Shown piece by piece: positions 6,341-7,336 of a DNA stretch of 7,336 nt. The position numbers and the translations under genes were made by a program. Each line of letters opens with the position of its first letter. The first letter of the stretch is position 1. The notes under the pieces were generated by a model that ran no database searches, had not been told where the DNA came from, and saw nothing but the letters and a program-made list of their open reading frames with translations. The DNA lies in the NCBI GenBank assembly GCA_913020685.1, contig CAJWAY010000060.1, forward strand, positions 1-7,336, in the 5' to 3' direction. The stretch is from an uncultured Flavobacteriaceae bacterium. GTDB taxonomy: Bacteria; Bacteroidota; Bacteroidia; Flavobacteriales; Flavobacteriaceae.

Positions 6341-7245
6341 GGTATTTAGAACAAACTAAGACCGAAAATAAGCGCTTTATAGATTACCTGAAGGGTTCAC
6401 TAATTTTTGTTTTTTTCCATATAATTGGGCAGATTCCTTTGTCACTTTATATTATTTCTCAATCAGATATTGTTGAGGGGGTTCACACTCAACAAGATTT
6501 ATTTAATAACCTACCCTCGAATTTGACTTTATTTTTGGTTTTACTCCCCTTTGCTGTTGTCCTACCGTTTGTTTATTTGGTAGTGACCAGACTTCATGAC
6601 CAATCAATTTTAAGTTTGATTACAGCAAGAAATCGAGTTGATTATAAAAAAATCTTCTTTTCTTTTATGTTATGGGGATCCGTTTCTACACTTATGGTTT
6701 TTTTTGATTATTGGATGAGTCCAGAGGATTTTATCTGGAATTTTAAACCCCTTACTTTTCTTATTTTATTTCTGATTAGCATTGTTATGATCCCTCTTCA
6801 AACAACTTTGGAGGAAATTATTTTCAGAGGTTATTTGATGCAGGGTTTTGGAGTCCTTTTTAAAAACCGCTGGATGCCTTTGTTGACTAGCTCAACACTT
6901 TTTGGATTGTTACACATTTGGAATCCTGAAATTGATAAATTGGGGATTCATTTGATCTGGTACTACATCGGTACTGGATTGTTTTTAGGACTGATAACCT
7001 TAATGGATGAGGGTTTAGAATTGGCTTTGGGATTTCATGCTGCCAATAATTTAGTGACTGCTTTATTGGTAACTGCTTCATGGACTGCTTTCCAAACAGA
7101 ATCTCTACTAATTGATAACTCAGAGCCTTCATTGGGTGTTGAACTTGTAATAACGCTATTGTTAATCTACCCATTGATCGTTTTTATTTTTGCTAAAAAG
7201 TACAAATGGAAAAACTGGTTGAGTCAATTAACAAATAAATTTTAA
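6337..7245 (+). CDS. CPBP (Abi/Rce1-like) family intramembrane glutamic protease-like protein
   Basis: A 302-residue polytopic membrane protein. About eight hydrophobic segments are visible near 21-42, 62-85, 106-124, 138-156, 180-195, 205-222, 227-248 and 268-286. The CPBP (type II CAAX endopeptidase/bacteriocin-processing) motifs are complete. Motif 1 is EEIIFRG (Glu159, Glu160, Arg164), motif 2 is FGLLH (Phe189, His193), and motif 3 is HAANN (His234, Asn238). Known members include eukaryotic Rce1, which cleaves prenylated CAAX proteins, and bacterial proteins of bacteriocin self-immunity or peptide processing; many have no known substrate. Its start overlaps the menC stop by 4 bases (ATGA), and its own stop shares one base with the next ATG (TAATG), so it is embedded in the men operon. 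No CAAX substrate or bacteriocin gene is nearby. The family call is firm; the function is unknown, and a link to menaquinone is inferred from position only. Confidence 0.88.
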   Translation: MRYLEQTKTENKRFIDYLKGSLIFVFFHIIGQIPLSLYIISQSDIVEGVHTQQDLFNNLPSNLTLFLVLLPFAVVLPFVYLVVTRLHDQSILSLITARNRVDYKKIFFSFMLWGSVSTLMVFFDYWMSPEDFIWNFKPLTFLILFLISIVMIPLQTTLEEIIFRGYLMQGFGVLFKNRWMPLLTSSTLFGLLHIWNPEIDKLGIHLIWYYIGTGLFLGLITLMDEGLELALGFHAANNLVTALLVTASWTAFQTESLLIDNSEPSLGVELVITLLLIYPLIVFIFAKKYKWKNWLSQLTNKF

Positions 7246-7336
7246 TGAATATACCACACTACACAAAGATTCATAATAGATTTCAACTCAAAGGATATTA
7301 TTTTTCTGCAGATGAATTGAAGGACATAGGCTATGA
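7245..7336 (+). CDS. menE: Probable o-succinylbenzoate-CoA ligase (AMP-binding), N-terminal fragment
   Basis: An open frame starts with ATG at 7245, sharing its A with the TAA of the CPBP gene, and runs 30 codons to the window edge without a stop. The peptide begins MNIPHYTKIHNRFQLKGYYF, followed by SADELKDIGY. The K-I-H-N-R-F-x-L-x-G pattern and the later acidic-LK-x-x-x-Y segment resemble, from memory, the N-termini of Bacteroidota AMP-binding MenE proteins. MenE would ligate CoA to o-succinylbenzoate using ATP, supplying the MenB substrate, and it is the only CoA-ligase step missing from the cluster. The adenylate-forming motifs lie beyond the window, so the call rests on this short N-terminus plus operon position. 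Confidence 0.72.
   Translation, partial: MNIPHYTKIHNRFQLKGYYFSADELKDIGY

Noticed and set aside
6887..7174. Antisense open frame of 95 codons opposite the CPBP gene
   Set aside because: It lies opposite the catalytic-motif region of a well-supported gene and shows no recognisable domain. The other antisense and alternate-frame stretches (1093-1284, 1960-2187, 2848-3051, 3669-3893) were rejected for the same reason.
6337..7245. CPBP/Abi gene as a phage-defence or bacteriocin-immunity module
   Set aside because: There is no bacteriocin precursor, transporter, toxin, integrase or other mobile marker around it, and it overlaps menaquinone genes on both sides.
1..7336. CRISPR array, tRNA or rRNA gene, insertion sequence, riboswitch or attachment site
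   Set aside because: No regularly spaced repeats, transposase frame, tRNA-like cloverleaf or long leader was seen; coding density is almost complete.

Overview
The window looks like chromosomal DNA from a member of the Bacteroidota. The evidence is AT-rich sequence, gene starts without Shine-Dalgarno boxes, a DnaK tail ending in a DVDFEEVKD-type motif, and MenD, MenB and MenE proteins that read like Bacteroidota versions. The family within the phylum cannot be fixed from this sequence alone. MenB resembles Bacteroidia/Cytophagia sequences, while MenD and MenE also look like flavobacterial ones.

Layout: bases 1-173 are the last 56 codons of dnaK. A strong intrinsic terminator hairpin with a T-rich tail follows at 196-242. 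From 246 to the window end, all on the + strand and tightly packed, is a menaquinone (vitamin K2) biosynthesis operon: menI (DHNA-CoA thioesterase), menF (isochorismate synthase), menD (SEPHCHC synthase), menB (DHNA-CoA synthase), menA (DHNA polyprenyltransferase), menC (o-succinylbenzoate synthase), a CPBP/Abi-family intramembrane protease-like gene, and the first 30 codons of a probable menE (o-succinylbenzoate-CoA ligase). Intergenic gaps are 0, 54, 22 and 5 bases, and the last three junctions overlap by 4, 4 and 1 bases. This points to one co-transcribed, partly translationally coupled unit.

How the genes work together: MenF turns chorismate into isochorismate. MenD adds a succinyl-semialdehyde unit from 2-oxoglutarate to give SEPHCHC. 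MenH, not seen here, would eliminate pyruvate to give SHCHC. MenC dehydrates SHCHC to o-succinylbenzoate, MenE activates it with CoA, MenB closes the naphthalene ring, MenI releases CoA, and MenA prenylates DHNA to demethylmenaquinone in the membrane. The final methyltransferase (MenG/UbiE) is also not in the window.

Most of the region is orthodox core metabolism, and I do not see a previously undescribed defence or mobile system. The points most worth a second look are the CPBP membrane protein wedged between menC and menE with overlapping start and stop codons, the missing menH, the terminator ending only a few bases before the first men gene (which leaves the operon promoter unexplained), and a probable TTG start for menA.
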